Shown here one piece after another: positions 1-7,389 of a DNA stretch of 25,776 nucleotides (its first letter is position 1; each line of letters starts with the position of its first letter). Made by a program: the position numbers and the translations under genes. The stretch comes from Proteobacteria bacterium UBA6156 (lineage in GTDB: Bacteria > Pseudomonadota > Alphaproteobacteria > UBA2136 > UBA6156). The notes beneath the pieces are model-generated. The model did not search any database and was not told the DNA's origin. It saw only the letters and a program-made list of their open reading frames with translations. The DNA is taken from the NCBI GenBank assembly GCA_002422365.1, contig DIUO01000018.1, positions 1 through 25,776 on the forward strand, in the 5' to 3' direction.

Positions 1-33
1 CCCTAAAACCCCCATCCCCCTGCCTCCGTGAGA
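1..33. repeat. Dispersed repeat copy A (partial, at window edge)
   Basis: The first 33 bases match positions 8640-8672 at 31 of 33 positions. Both copies begin CCCTAAAACCCCCATCCCCC and end in a CTCCGT-rAGA tail. Similarity stops abruptly after base 33. In copy B this block follows a hairpin-rich stretch, so the rest of copy A probably lies upstream of the window. No coding meaning is apparent. It is likely one end of an intergenic repeat. Confidence 0.7.
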
Positions 34-124
34 GAGTTTGAAAGTGGATTCAACAAGAACTTCGTAGTATACGTGCTGATTTTGCTTGACGTTGGGGGGG
101 ATTTTGGCGAAAAGGCCCCATCGA

Positions 125-142
125 GCATGGTCGGAACCATGC
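125..142 (+). promoter_or_regulatory. Perfect hairpin in the rpmE leader
   Basis: GCATGGT and ACCATGC form a perfect 7-bp stem around the loop CGGA. It ends 23 bases before the L31 start codon and about 11 bases before the GGAGA ribosome binding site (154-158). L31 mRNAs of several other bacterial groups carry autoregulatory leaders, so a similar role is possible. The stem itself is seen directly; its function is inferred. Confidence 0.4.
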
Positions 143-165
143 GCCAACAGATTGGAGATTACCTG

Positions 166-387
166 ATGAAAAAAGACATTCACCCGAACTATCACTTTGT
201 TAAAGTGGTGATGACGGACGGCACCGAATACATGACCCGCACCACCCACGGGGAGCCCGACAGCCGTAACCAACTGGTAATCGACAGCAAAAACCACCCG
301 GCTTATACCGGTGAGCGGAAGATTTTGGACAGTATGGGTCGGATGGAAAAATTCATGAACAAGTATGGGTCTGGTAAAAAAGCCTAA
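166..387 (+). CDS. rpmE: 50S ribosomal protein L31
   Basis: Encodes a 73-aa large-subunit ribosomal protein starting MKKDIHPNYH, the standard L31 opening, with the conserved HPAYTG near residue 43 and a basic C-terminus. The frame stays open upstream to about position 28, but the family start at 166 is preceded by GGAGA at 7-base spacing, so I chose it. The zinc-binding CxxC pairs of C+ L31 are absent and there is no cysteine at all, which fits the alphaproteobacterial form. It is the only non-flagellar housekeeping gene in the window. It is followed directly by a terminator, so it is probably monocistronic or the last gene of its unit. Confidence 0.96.
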   Translation: MKKDIHPNYHFVKVVMTDGTEYMTRTTHGEPDSRNQLVIDSKNHPAYTGERKILDSMGRMEKFMNKYGSGKKA

Positions 388-428
388 CTACCCAAAAAGA
401 GCCTGCGGGCTCCTTTTTTGGTAGTTAG
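386..428 (+). terminator. Rho-independent terminator of rpmE
   Basis: An inverted repeat begins inside the rpmE stop codon: AACTACC...GAGCC, loop TGC, GGCTC, a T6 run, then GGTAGTT. The GAGCC/GGCTC core followed by TTTTTT is a classical intrinsic terminator. The outer AACTACC/GGTAGTT arms extend it through an A-tract/T-tract stem. Confidence 0.8.
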
Positions 429-438
429 GCGAGCTTGG

Positions 439-545
439 CGCGGGCTCAGAGGGCCCCCCGGCACTTTTTCGGCCAGCTTATGTACCCTTTGGCCTGTACA
501 CGGCGCTGTCCGAAAAAGCACCGGGATGACCCTCTGAGCCTCGCG
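439..545. repeat. Long imperfect palindrome (element 1)
   Basis: About 107 bp that fold back on themselves almost end to end. The left arm CGCGGGCTCAGAGGG (439-453) pairs with CCCTCTGAGCCTCGCG on the right. The middle arms are GGCACTTTTTCGG and CCGAAAAAGCACC. The tip is TGTAC (481-485) facing GTACA (496-500). It lies between the rpmE terminator and the cheW terminator and codes for nothing convincing. Its architecture, including the GTGCTTTTTCG arm and the GTAC tip, recurs in the palindrome at 25597-25720. Confidence 0.75.
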
Positions 546-584
546 TGTGGGGCCGAACCCCATGCCCGCCTGCGGCGGGTAAAC

Positions 585-613
585 AAACAACCCGCCTTTT
601 GGCGGGTTGTTTT
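585..613 (-). terminator. Bidirectional terminator downstream of cheW
   Basis: AACAACCCGCC (586-596), loop TTTT, GGCGGGTTGTT (601-611) is a perfect 11-bp stem with T-rich flanks on both strands. It sits 15 bases past the cheW stop codon, so it most likely ends cheW transcription. A second small stem, CCCGCC-TGC-GGCGGG (565-579), lies next to it and could form an alternative pairing. Confidence 0.85.
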
Positions 614-627
614 GGGGTTGCCTGGGG

Positions 628-1131
628 TTAGCCGGCGCTTTCCAGGGCCGTGATTTCGGTGTTGTTGAAGACTTTGCGCATGTCGATGTGCACGATCATC
701 TTGTCGTCGTGGTTGGAGATGCCCTTGATGTATTCTGACCCGATGGAGCCCGCCACCAGGCTGGGCGGGGGCAGGATGCTGTCGGAAGGGATGCGCTCGA
801 CCTCGCGCACGGCGTCGACGATCAGGCCGATGACCATGCCGTTGCCGAGTTCCACCACGATAATGCGGGTTTCGTCGGTGGCGGCCTGGGTGTCGACCCC
901 AAAGCGCTTGCGCAGGTCGACAATCGGGATGATCTGGCCGCGCAGGTTAATGACCCCTTCCACAAACGACGGCGCCTGGGGCACCGGGGTAATGGCGGTG
1001 AGACGGATGATTTCGCGGACATCGAGGATGGGCAGTGCGAAGACTTCGCCGAAAAGTTCGAACGTCACCAGCTGTTGCAGCATGGTGGTGGATTTTTCGG
1101 TCTGGCGGTTGTTGCCTTGCATATTGAGCAT
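628..1131 (-). CDS. cheW: Chemotaxis coupling protein CheW
   Basis: A 167-aa SH3-like adaptor that links chemoreceptors to the CheA kinase at the inner membrane. The CheW fold is clear: LVTFELFGEVFALPILDVRE near residue 22, then FVEGVINLRGQIIPIVDLR near residue 57, the family hallmark. Later come a GLIVDAV strand and the SEYIKGI segment. The start at 1131 is preceded on the minus strand by AAGGG (complement of 1139-1143) at good spacing; ATG codons at 1122 and further in are alternatives. The gene is divergent from fliI, with 117 bp between them, and ends at a strong terminator. It is separated from cheA, cheB, cheR, cheY and cheZ, which are scattered through the rest of the window. Confidence 0.96.
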   Translation of the reverse strand: MLNMQGNNRQTEKSTTMLQQLVTFELFGEVFALPILDVREIIRLTAITPVPQAPSFVEGVINLRGQIIPIVDLRKRFGVDTQAATDETRIIVVELGNGMVIGLIVDAVREVERIPSDSILPPPSLVAGSIGSEYIKGISNHDDKMIVHIDMRKVFNNTEITALESAG

Positions 1132-1248
1132 GGGTTTGCCCTTTGTTTTCTTGTGGTTGTTGTTTTCAACCTACAGGGGCGGTGCGTGGTTAGGCAAGTG
1201 TTTTGGTGGAGCCATGGCAGGAAGGCGATGTTTATGGCAGCATAGGCT

Positions 1249-2595
1249 GTGGAATTAGCGCAACTGCCCGAACTGTCTGACCGGCTGGAAACCCTGCCGC
1301 TGGCGCACGCTTATGGCCGGATAACGGCGGTTGACGGGCTGGTGGTGCGTGTGGCCGGCCTGAGTGCGGCGGGGGCGGCGACGATGGGGGCGCGTTGTCG
1401 GATAACTGACATTTTAGGCGAGCCGGAAGGCCGTGCGGCCGAGATTGTGGGCACCGCCGAAGACGGCAGCACGCTGATGATGCCCTACGGCACGATGATG
1501 GGCCTGGGGCCGGGCCAGCGGGTGTACATGGACGGGCCGGGTGGGGGGCGCCTGCGCATTAACCACAGCTGGATTGGCCGGGTGGTGAGTGGCCTGGGCG
1601 AGCCGCTGGACGGTAAAGGCCCGCTGGCGAGCATGGGGGGCGAGGAGCGGTTACTGCGGGCCGGGCCGCCGCCCGCGTTCCAGCGCAAAATGGTGGGGCC
1701 GAAGATGGACACCGGCGTGCGCGTGCTGAACACGCTGCTGCCGCTGTGTGAGGGCCAGCGCCTGGGCATTTTTGCGGGCAGCGGTGTGGGCAAAAGCGTG
1801 CTGATGGGTATGCTGACCAAGCACAGCAAGGCCGAAGTGACGGTAATCGGCCTGATTGGCGAGCGCGGCAAGGAGCTGAACGAGTTTATTAAAGAAGAGT
1901 TGGGCGCGGCCGGGCTGGCGCGCAGTGTGGTGATAACCGCCACCAGCGACGAGCCGCCGCTGGTGCGCCGCCAGGCGGCGTATTTGACCATGGCGGTGGC
2001 GGAGTACTTTAGGGATTGCGGGTTTAAAGTGCTGCTGCTGATGGACAGCGTGACGCGCCTGGCGCAGGCCCAGCGCGAGATTGGCCTGGCCAGCCGCGAG
2101 CCGCCCACCACGCGCGGCTATACACCCAGTGTGTTTGCGGAACTGCCGCGCCTGCTGGAGCGCGCCGGGCCGGGCACCGGGCAGGGGAGTATTTCCGCCA
2201 TTTTTACGGTGCTGGTGGAAGGTAGTGACATGGAAGAGCCGGTGGCCGACGCCGTGCGCGGGATTGTGGACGGGCATATTGTGCTGACACGGAGCTTGGC
2301 GGAGCGCGGGCACTTCCCCGCCATAGACGTGCTGCAGAGCGTGAGCCGGATGGTGCCGAAGTGCTTAAGCGAGGATGAATATAAGCACGTGCAGCGCACG
2401 CGGCAGGTGATGGCAACGTATGATGATATGGCGGAGTTGATTCGCCTGGGGGCCTATACCGCCGGGAGCGACCCGCAGGTGGATGAGGCGATACGGCTGA
2501 TGCCGAAACTGGAAGCGTTTTTGCGGCAGGCGCCCAACGAAGGGTGCAGCATGGCCGAGAGCTTCAAGCGGTTGGAAGCCGCGCTGGCGGGATAA
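1249..2595 (+). CDS. fliI: Flagellar export ATPase FliI
   Basis: A 448-aa hexameric ATPase of the flagellar type III secretion apparatus, related to F1-beta; it acts in the cytoplasm below the export gate. The P-loop GSGVGKS lies at residues 177-183, Walker B VLLLMD at 261-266, and the conserved SVTRLAQAQREIGLA segment follows. Length is typical (440-460 aa). The predicted start is GTG at 1249. An in-frame TAG lies immediately upstream (1243-1245) and there is no obvious Shine-Dalgarno sequence, so the start is limited by the stop codon more than proven. It is followed after 6 bp by fliJ, the usual partner. Confidence 0.97.
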   Translation: MELAQLPELSDRLETLPLAHAYGRITAVDGLVVRVAGLSAAGAATMGARCRITDILGEPEGRAAEIVGTAEDGSTLMMPYGTMMGLGPGQRVYMDGPGGGRLRINHSWIGRVVSGLGEPLDGKGPLASMGGEERLLRAGPPPAFQRKMVGPKMDTGVRVLNTLLPLCEGQRLGIFAGSGVGKSVLMGMLTKHSKAEVTVIGLIGERGKELNEFIKEELGAAGLARSVVITATSDEPPLVRRQAAYLTMAVAEYFRDCGFKVLLLMDSVTRLAQAQREIGLASREPPTTRGYTPSVFAELPRLLERAGPGTGQGSISAIFTVLVEGSDMEEPVADAVRGIVDGHIVLTRSLAERGHFPAIDVLQSVSRMVPKCLSEDEYKHVQRTRQVMATYDDMAELIRLGAYTAGSDPQVDEAIRLMPKLEAFLRQAPNEGCSMAESFKRLEAALAG

Positions 2596-2601
2596 TACGG
2601 T

Positions 2602-3012
2602 ATGACCGAAACGCTGGCGGTATTGATTAAAGTGGCCGAGCGCAAGGTGGACGCGGCCCAGCTGGCGCTGAACCAGACCCGCGAAGCGCTGGCCCAGTGC
2701 CGCGCGCGGATGGATGAGCTGGTGCGCGAGGCCGAAGCCGCCTTTGCCGACGCAGTGGGCGAGAACGATGTGGTGGCGTTGCAGGCGGCGCTGGCGTTCG
2801 ATGCGCGCATCCGCCGCGACCTGGCGGATTTGAAACAGGTGGAAACGGCCATGCAGGGGCAGGAAAACGCCCAGTGCGCCCAATTGCAGGAGCTGTTTGC
2901 GGGCCAGAAAACCTATGAACTGCTGCACGAGCGGCAGCAGCTGGCGGCGCGGAAAGCCAAGGCCAAAAAAGCGCAGGCGGCGTTGGATGATGTGGCGGGG
3001 CGGCGCAGGTAG
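2602..3012 (+). CDS. fliJ: Flagellar export chaperone FliJ
   Basis: A 136-aa, almost entirely helical, Ala/Gln/Arg-rich coiled-coil protein. FliJ forms an antiparallel coiled coil that works as the stalk-like activator of the FliI ATPase ring and handles empty export chaperones. Sequence identity of FliJ is always weak. The call rests on the coiled coil, the length, and the position 6 bp after fliI. The basic C-terminal tail ends GRRR. It is convergent with cheR: only 7 bp separate the two stop codons, and I see no terminator between them. Confidence 0.85.
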   Translation: MTETLAVLIKVAERKVDAAQLALNQTREALAQCRARMDELVREAEAAFADAVGENDVVALQAALAFDARIRRDLADLKQVETAMQGQENAQCAQLQELFAGQKTYELLHERQQLAARKAKAKKAQAALDDVAGRRR

Positions 3013-3019
3013 AAGAGTT

Positions 3020-3985
3020 TTAGACGTTGAATTTGGGCGTGCCGGGAGGCGCCTTAGTGTAGGCGATGGCGTTGGTGTGGGTTTTATCGGGCCGGAGGAT
3101 ATGGCGCTGGCTGTAGACGTTTTCGGAGTGGCCGAGCAGCACGTAGCCGTCGTCGACCAGAATGCCAGTTAAATTACGTACGACTTTTTCCTTGCTGGCT
3201 TCGTCGAAGTAGATCAGCACGTTGCGGCAGAAGATGATGTCGAACTTGCCGAGGGTGGAGAGGCGGGTGGCGTCCATCAGGTTGCCTTCCTGGAAGCGGT
3301 ACATGGCTTTGACGTCGGGCTTGATGGTCCAGGTTTCGGTGCCGCCGCCCGCGCCCGGGGTGTGGTCGAAATTCTGCTGCAGAAGCCCCGGCGGCACGTT
3401 GCGGATGTTGTATTTACGGTAGACCCCGGCGCGGGCCTTGTTCAGCGCGTCGTGGCAGATGTCGGTGCCGATGAGTTCGAAGGTCATATCTTTGCCGGTC
3501 AGGCCCATGTCCTTCAGCATCAGGGCGATGGTGTAGAGTTCGTCGCCGGTGCTGGCGGCGGCGGAGAGGATGCGGAAGCGCATCTGCCGCTGGGCGCGGC
3601 GGGCAAAGACCATCGGCATCAGCACTTCGTCGCGGAAGGCTTGCAATTGCGGTTCGTGCCGGAAAAAGAAGGTTTCGTTGATGGTGATTTCGTCGACCAG
3701 GAAACCGTATTCGGCCCGGCCTGCAGGGCTTTCGAGGTACGATAAATAAGCTTCAAAATTTTTCAGCCCCAGCGCCTGCACGCGGATATCGAGCTTGGAG
3801 GCGATGAAATAGGCTTTGTTGGGCTCGAACCGCATGCCGGAAAGCTCGTAGATGAGGGCGGCGAATTTGGTGAAGAGGGAGTCGCTCAACTGGGGGCGGT
3901 TGAGCGGAATGGCCCCCGGGGAAACGGGTGCAGGGCCGCCGGTGGGGGCGGGCATGGGCGCAGGCATGGGCGACGTGAGTGACAT
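3020..3985 (-). CDS. cheR: Chemotaxis protein methyltransferase CheR
   Basis: A 321-aa SAM-dependent methyltransferase that methylates receptor glutamates for adaptation. After a Pro/Met-rich N-terminal 25 residues come the helical CheR N-domain, TINETFFFRH (101-110), the SAM-binding loop SAAASTGDELY (141-151), GTDI (173-176), and the hallmark FCRNVLIYF (252-260). The SAM loop reads AAASTGDE where many CheRs have SAGCSTGEE, a conservative change. The frame remains open upstream to 4195, but the ATG at 3985 has an AGGG about 8 bases before it and starts near the family N-terminus. It appears to be the last gene of the flhF-flhG-arsR-fliK-cheR run, 121 bp after fliK. Confidence 0.95.
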   Translation of the reverse strand: MSLTSPMPAPMPAPTGGPAPVSPGAIPLNRPQLSDSLFTKFAALIYELSGMRFEPNKAYFIASKLDIRVQALGLKNFEAYLSYLESPAGRAEYGFLVDEITINETFFFRHEPQLQAFRDEVLMPMVFARRAQRQMRFRILSAAASTGDELYTIALMLKDMGLTGKDMTFELIGTDICHDALNKARAGVYRKYNIRNVPPGLLQQNFDHTPGAGGGTETWTIKPDVKAMYRFQEGNLMDATRLSTLGKFDIIFCRNVLIYFDEASKEKVVRNLTGILVDDGYVLLGHSENVYSQRHILRPDKTHTNAIAYTKAPPGTPKFNV

Positions 3986-4106
3986 GTGCTGACCCTGCAC
4001 GCGGGCGTTGTAAACGGCAAGAGGCGGCTTTGGGCGATTGCGGAATTGCAGAGGGGAGTGTGGCAGTTTAGCGAAGCGGCAGGGGAGGGAGATTTGACGT
4101 GGAGGG

Positions 4107-6308
4107 TTACGCGCTGGTGGGCAGGGGGTTGTCGGTTTCGGCCAGCAGTTCGGCACGGGGGTTGACCGGGAAGGTGGCGGTGGTTTCGACCGCAATGCCG
4201 CCGCTGAGGCCGTAGGTGTGCAGCAGGTCGGTTATCAGGGTTTGCAGGTTTTCGGTGAAGCCGGCCTCGGGTGGGGTTGTGCGGCGGAGCTTGAGCCAGA
4301 TTTCAGGATAGGTGACCAGCCCGTCGAGCTGGAGCGGGCCCATTTGCGACATTTCGAGCTCTACCACAAAGCGCGTGCCGGTGGGGGCGCGCGGGTCGTC
4401 GCGTTTTTCCCTCCGCCAGAAGAAGCCGCCTTGGCGGGGGTCTTCGTTCGGTGCTTCTACGTACGGAAACACCGTGCCGCGCCATTGGGGCTCGGAGTGC
4501 GGGGAAGGACGCTGCTGAAGCTGGCTGAGCTGGGCGAGGTCGGAGGTGAGGTCTATCCCCAGGGCTTTGAGGATGGCGGTGGCTTCGCGGTCGAGGGCGC
4601 CTTCGGCACGCGGGGTGCGCAGCGCATTGGTGAACGCCAGCAGCCCCGGCAGCAGGTTGGCCAACTGCGGTAGCCCCGCACGCAAATTGGCGGCCTGCAC
4701 CGGCGCCTGCTGCTGGAGCAGCTGGAGGCCTTGCTGGAGACCCTCCCACCGGCCGCCCAGCGTGCCCACGGTGTAGGCGGTTTGGGTTTGGGTGGGCAGC
4801 GTGAGCCCGAGGATGGTGGCGGCGAGGGAGTTGTCGATCCGCAACGTAAGCCCAGCGCCCAGCGGCAGCAATGCCGTGGGGTTGGCGAGATTTAAGGCCG
4901 CCTGCTGCCCGGCCAATTGCGGCGGGGCGGTGAGGGTGAGGATGGGTTGGCCTTGTTCGTTTTGACCCGTAAGCGTGCCTTGCACCACCATGCCCGGGGC
5001 CAGCACCGCCTGCTGGGTTTGGGTGGCTACGGGTGCGGCAGTGGGAGTGTTGTTGCCCTGTTGCGCCATGTTGGATTGCGGCTGGGATTGGCTGTCGGAC
5101 GGTAGCACCCGCTGCACGGTTTGCACCGGGTTGATGGTGGTGTTGAGCGGGATGTCGGGCATGAGGAGGATGCTTCCGGTTGGCAAGGGTTGGGCTGATT
5201 TTACGGCGATTGTTGTGCCGCTGGCAAGCAGGGCCATGTGTTGGCCCGCGGGCAGGCCTGGTGTGGGAGGCAGGATGCGTGCGGCTTGGAGCGGGGCGGC
5301 GGGGAGGGGGGAGGATGGTGTCGAAGGGGGTGAGGCCTGAGGTGGTGTGGTGGCTTGGGGATGTGTGGGAGAGGGGGTGGGGGAAGGTGTGGTGCCAACC
5401 GCCGCAACCGGTCCTGCCACCAGCATGGGCAGGGCGTTGCTGCTGCCGGTAAGCAGCAAGGTGGGGGTGGAGGCGGTGGGTGTGAGCAGCGCCGGTTGTG
5501 GTTGGTTGGGAGGAAGTGGCACACCCAGATTGAGGGTGAGGGGAATGGGGCGGCTGAGCGGTGGCGGTGTGCTGGAAGGGGATGCAGGAGTGGCAGGTGC
5601 CGGGGGCAGGCTGAGGGTGGCCGGTTGGCTGCCGCCCGGCCGCAAGGCCGCCGTGGGGGTGAGCACCAGCGGGGTGTTGAAGAAGGATGGAGGGATGGGT
5701 GCGGTAAATGTGGCTGCCACCGGGCCCGCAGGAACCGGCAACTGGGGAGCGGTGGTTGACGGTGCGGGAAGGTTGCGGAGCAAGGCGCTGGTGAGGGCGC
5801 TGTGGAGGGTTTGAGGGGTGGTGGATTGGGCCGCCACGGTGAGGGTGGGAACAGTTGGGAGGGGTGTGGCCGGAAGGGGGGACGGAAGAGTGGACGGGGG
5901 CAGTGGCGCCGCAGCCAACGGTGCGGCGGTGCCGGGTGCGGAAAGAACGGTGGCCGGTGTGGCTGAAGTGGGGGCGGGCGAGACCACGAGCGTGGCTTGC
6001 AGTGCGGGCTGCGCCGGTGCCGGTTGGTTGGGGGCGGGTGGTGCCAGGGTGAGTTGGAGCTGGGTGCCGGGCGTGAGGGGCGGGTTGACGGTGGCGCTGT
6101 AGGTTTGGCCGCCCGGTGCGGTGAAGGTGAGCTGGTTGCCCTGGCTGCCGGTGACCGTGAGGGTGAACGGTGTGGCCGAGCCCCCCGAGGACGCGATTTG
6201 GGTGCGGACATGGGGCGGCAGTTGCGGTGTGAACGTGATGGTGACGGTTTGCGAACCCAGTTGGCCGGTGAGGCGGCTGAGGTTGGGCAGAGCGTTGAGA
6301 AGCTGCAT
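4107..6308 (-). CDS. fliK: FliK-like flagellar hook-length control protein
   Basis: A 733-aa protein starting MQLLNALPNLSRL. Residues from about 90 to 450 are extremely rich in Pro, Thr, Ala, Ser and Gln and must be largely disordered, as in the ruler part of FliK. The C-terminal part from about residue 640 is folded: it contains RFVVELEMSQMGPLQLDGLV, which matches the pattern of FliK C-domains (a strand ending in GPLQ-type residues), then LITDLLHTYGLSGGIAVE. FliK is exported, measures the hook and switches substrate specificity at FlhB. The name rests on this C-domain, the composition and the flagellar operon, and is not certain. It is long for FliK (usually 400-600 aa). It starts 9 bp after the ArsR-type gene. 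Confidence 0.7.
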   Translation of the reverse strand: MQLLNALPNLSRLTGQLGSQTVTITFTPQLPPHVRTQIASSGGSATPFTLTVTGSQGNQLTFTAPGGQTYSATVNPPLTPGTQLQLTLAPPAPNQPAPAQPALQATLVVSPAPTSATPATVLSAPGTAAPLAAAPLPPSTLPSPLPATPLPTVPTLTVAAQSTTPQTLHSALTSALLRNLPAPSTTAPQLPVPAGPVAATFTAPIPPSFFNTPLVLTPTAALRPGGSQPATLSLPPAPATPASPSSTPPPLSRPIPLTLNLGVPLPPNQPQPALLTPTASTPTLLLTGSSNALPMLVAGPVAAVGTTPSPTPSPTHPQATTPPQASPPSTPSSPLPAAPLQAARILPPTPGLPAGQHMALLASGTTIAVKSAQPLPTGSILLMPDIPLNTTINPVQTVQRVLPSDSQSQPQSNMAQQGNNTPTAAPVATQTQQAVLAPGMVVQGTLTGQNEQGQPILTLTAPPQLAGQQAALNLANPTALLPLGAGLTLRIDNSLAATILGLTLPTQTQTAYTVGTLGGRWEGLQQGLQLLQQQAPVQAANLRAGLPQLANLLPGLLAFTNALRTPRAEGALDREATAILKALGIDLTSDLAQLSQLQQRPSPHSEPQWRGTVFPYVEAPNEDPRQGGFFWRREKRDDPRAPTGTRFVVELEMSQMGPLQLDGLVTYPEIWLKLRRTTPPEAGFTENLQTLITDLLHTYGLSGGIAVETTATFPVNPRAELLAETDNPLPTSA

Positions 6309-6317
6309 GGGCGTGAG

Positions 6318-6611
6318 TTAGCCCAGGTGGCGGAGAATGGCGGGGAGCAGGCCGGGGAAGTGGGACTCGAGCCCCGCAGAGGCGAGGTGGTTGATGTGGG
6401 TTTGGCCGTGTTTGGCGGTGGTGATGAGCCCGGATTCGCGCAGGATTTTGAGGTGATGGGTGAGGGTGCTGCGGGGGGTTTCGGGGCAGAGGTCTCCGCA
6501 GCTGAGGCCCCCCGGTGCGGCGGCAAGCTTGTGGAGGATGGTGAGGCGCACGGGGTCGCCCATCGCGTAGAGCAGCTGGGGGAGGGAGGGGGATTGTGAG
6601 GGAATGTCCAT
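6318..6611 (-). CDS. ArsR-family winged-helix transcriptional regulator
   Basis: A 97-aa protein with a compact winged helix. MGDPVRLTILHKL (residues 17-29) is the ArsR opening helix, STLTHHLKILRESGLI (48-63) is the recognition helix and start of the wing, and TTAKHGQTHIN forms the wing. Such proteins bind DNA as dimers. The classical ELCVCDL metal site is absent, but C38 and C42 in LSCGDLCPE lie just before the recognition helix. The gene sits 4 bp after flhG and 9 bp before fliK on the same strand, so it is cotranscribed with flagellar genes. Whether it controls them, itself, or unrelated targets cannot be told from the sequence. Confidence 0.88.
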   Translation of the reverse strand: MDIPSQSPSLPQLLYAMGDPVRLTILHKLAAAPGGLSCGDLCPETPRSTLTHHLKILRESGLITTAKHGQTHINHLASAGLESHFPGLLPAILRHLG

Positions 6612-6615
6612 GCGC

Positions 6616-7389
6616 TTAGACCAGGTTAGGGAGGAGGGTTTCGAGGGCTTCGACCGCTGTGCTTTGGGGGGCGGTGAGGGCGGCGATGCGTTGGGCGCGC
6701 ACGGCCTGGCTGTAGTGTTTGTCGGTCGGAATAATACCCAGCAGGGGGAGGGGCGGGAGTTTGAGGAAATTTTCGGCGGCGGTGGTGAGGCGGGTGTGGA
6801 CTTGCGTGCCTTCGGTTTTGCTGGCCTGGTTGACGATGAGACGCGTGTTGGCGGTGCCGTGTTGCTGCCAGAGGAGTTTGATGAGGGCGTAGGCGTCGGT
6901 GAGGGACGAGGGGTCGGGCGTGGTGACAAGCAAGGTGGCGGTGCTTTGGGCGCACATGAGGAGCTGGGCGGGAGCGACGCCTGCGGCGACGTCGATCAGG
7001 ATGACGGTGGGTGATGGGGTGAGGGTGAGGGTGCGGAGGTCGGTGAGCAGTTGGGTGAGTTGGGGCTGGGTGACACTGGTGAGCCCGGCGTGCCCGGCGC
7101 GGCCGGGGAGCAGTGTGACGCTGCCCTTGCCTTGGCTTAATTGCGGGATGGGCAGGGCGATATCGGCTAAGGTTGCCTGGCCTGCCAGCACGTGGGCGAG
7201 GTCTTTCACCGGTTGCACGTTGAGCTGGACGTCGAGGTTGGCGAGGCCGGTGTCGCCATCGAGCAGCAGCACATGCTGGCCTTGTTGGGCCATAAGGGCC
7301 GCAAGGTTGAGGGTGAGCGACGTTTTGCCGACCCCGCCCTTGCCGGAGGCGATGGCGAACAGCGGCGCGGTGGTGGGGTGTGTGGTCAT
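6616..7389 (-). CDS. flhG: MinD-like ATPase FlhG (FleN), flagellar number control
   Basis: A 257-aa ParA/MinD-family ATPase that limits flagellar number and works with FlhF. The deviant Walker A GKGGVGKT lies at residues 16-23, followed by LLLDGDTGLANLDVQL (switch I region; commonly DADLGLANLDV) and the Walker B strand VILIDVAAGV (commonly IDTPAG). The start codon overlaps the flhF stop (ATGA, 7386-7389), indicating translational coupling, and decides the start. The C-terminus LETLLPNLV could form the short amphipathic membrane-binding helix typical of MinD proteins, but I cannot confirm amphipathicity here. It is followed after 4 bp by the ArsR-type gene. Confidence 0.93.
   Translation of the reverse strand: MTTHPTTAPLFAIASGKGGVGKTSLTLNLAALMAQQGQHVLLLDGDTGLANLDVQLNVQPVKDLAHVLAGQATLADIALPIPQLSQGKGSVTLLPGRAGHAGLTSVTQPQLTQLLTDLRTLTLTPSPTVILIDVAAGVAPAQLLMCAQSTATLLVTTPDPSSLTDAYALIKLLWQQHGTANTRLIVNQASKTEGTQVHTRLTTAAENFLKLPPLPLLGIIPTDKHYSQAVRAQRIAALTAPQSTAVEALETLLPNLV

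Noticed and set aside
435..653. Short frames on both strands between rpmE and cheW
   Set aside because: They are created by the palindrome and the terminators; codon use and composition are not protein-like.
5201..6526. A Pro/Ser/His-rich 441-codon frame on the minus strand overlapping the FliK-like gene
   Set aside because: It is another frame of the low-complexity part of the FliK-like gene and also crosses the ArsR-type gene; it ends without any recognisable domain.
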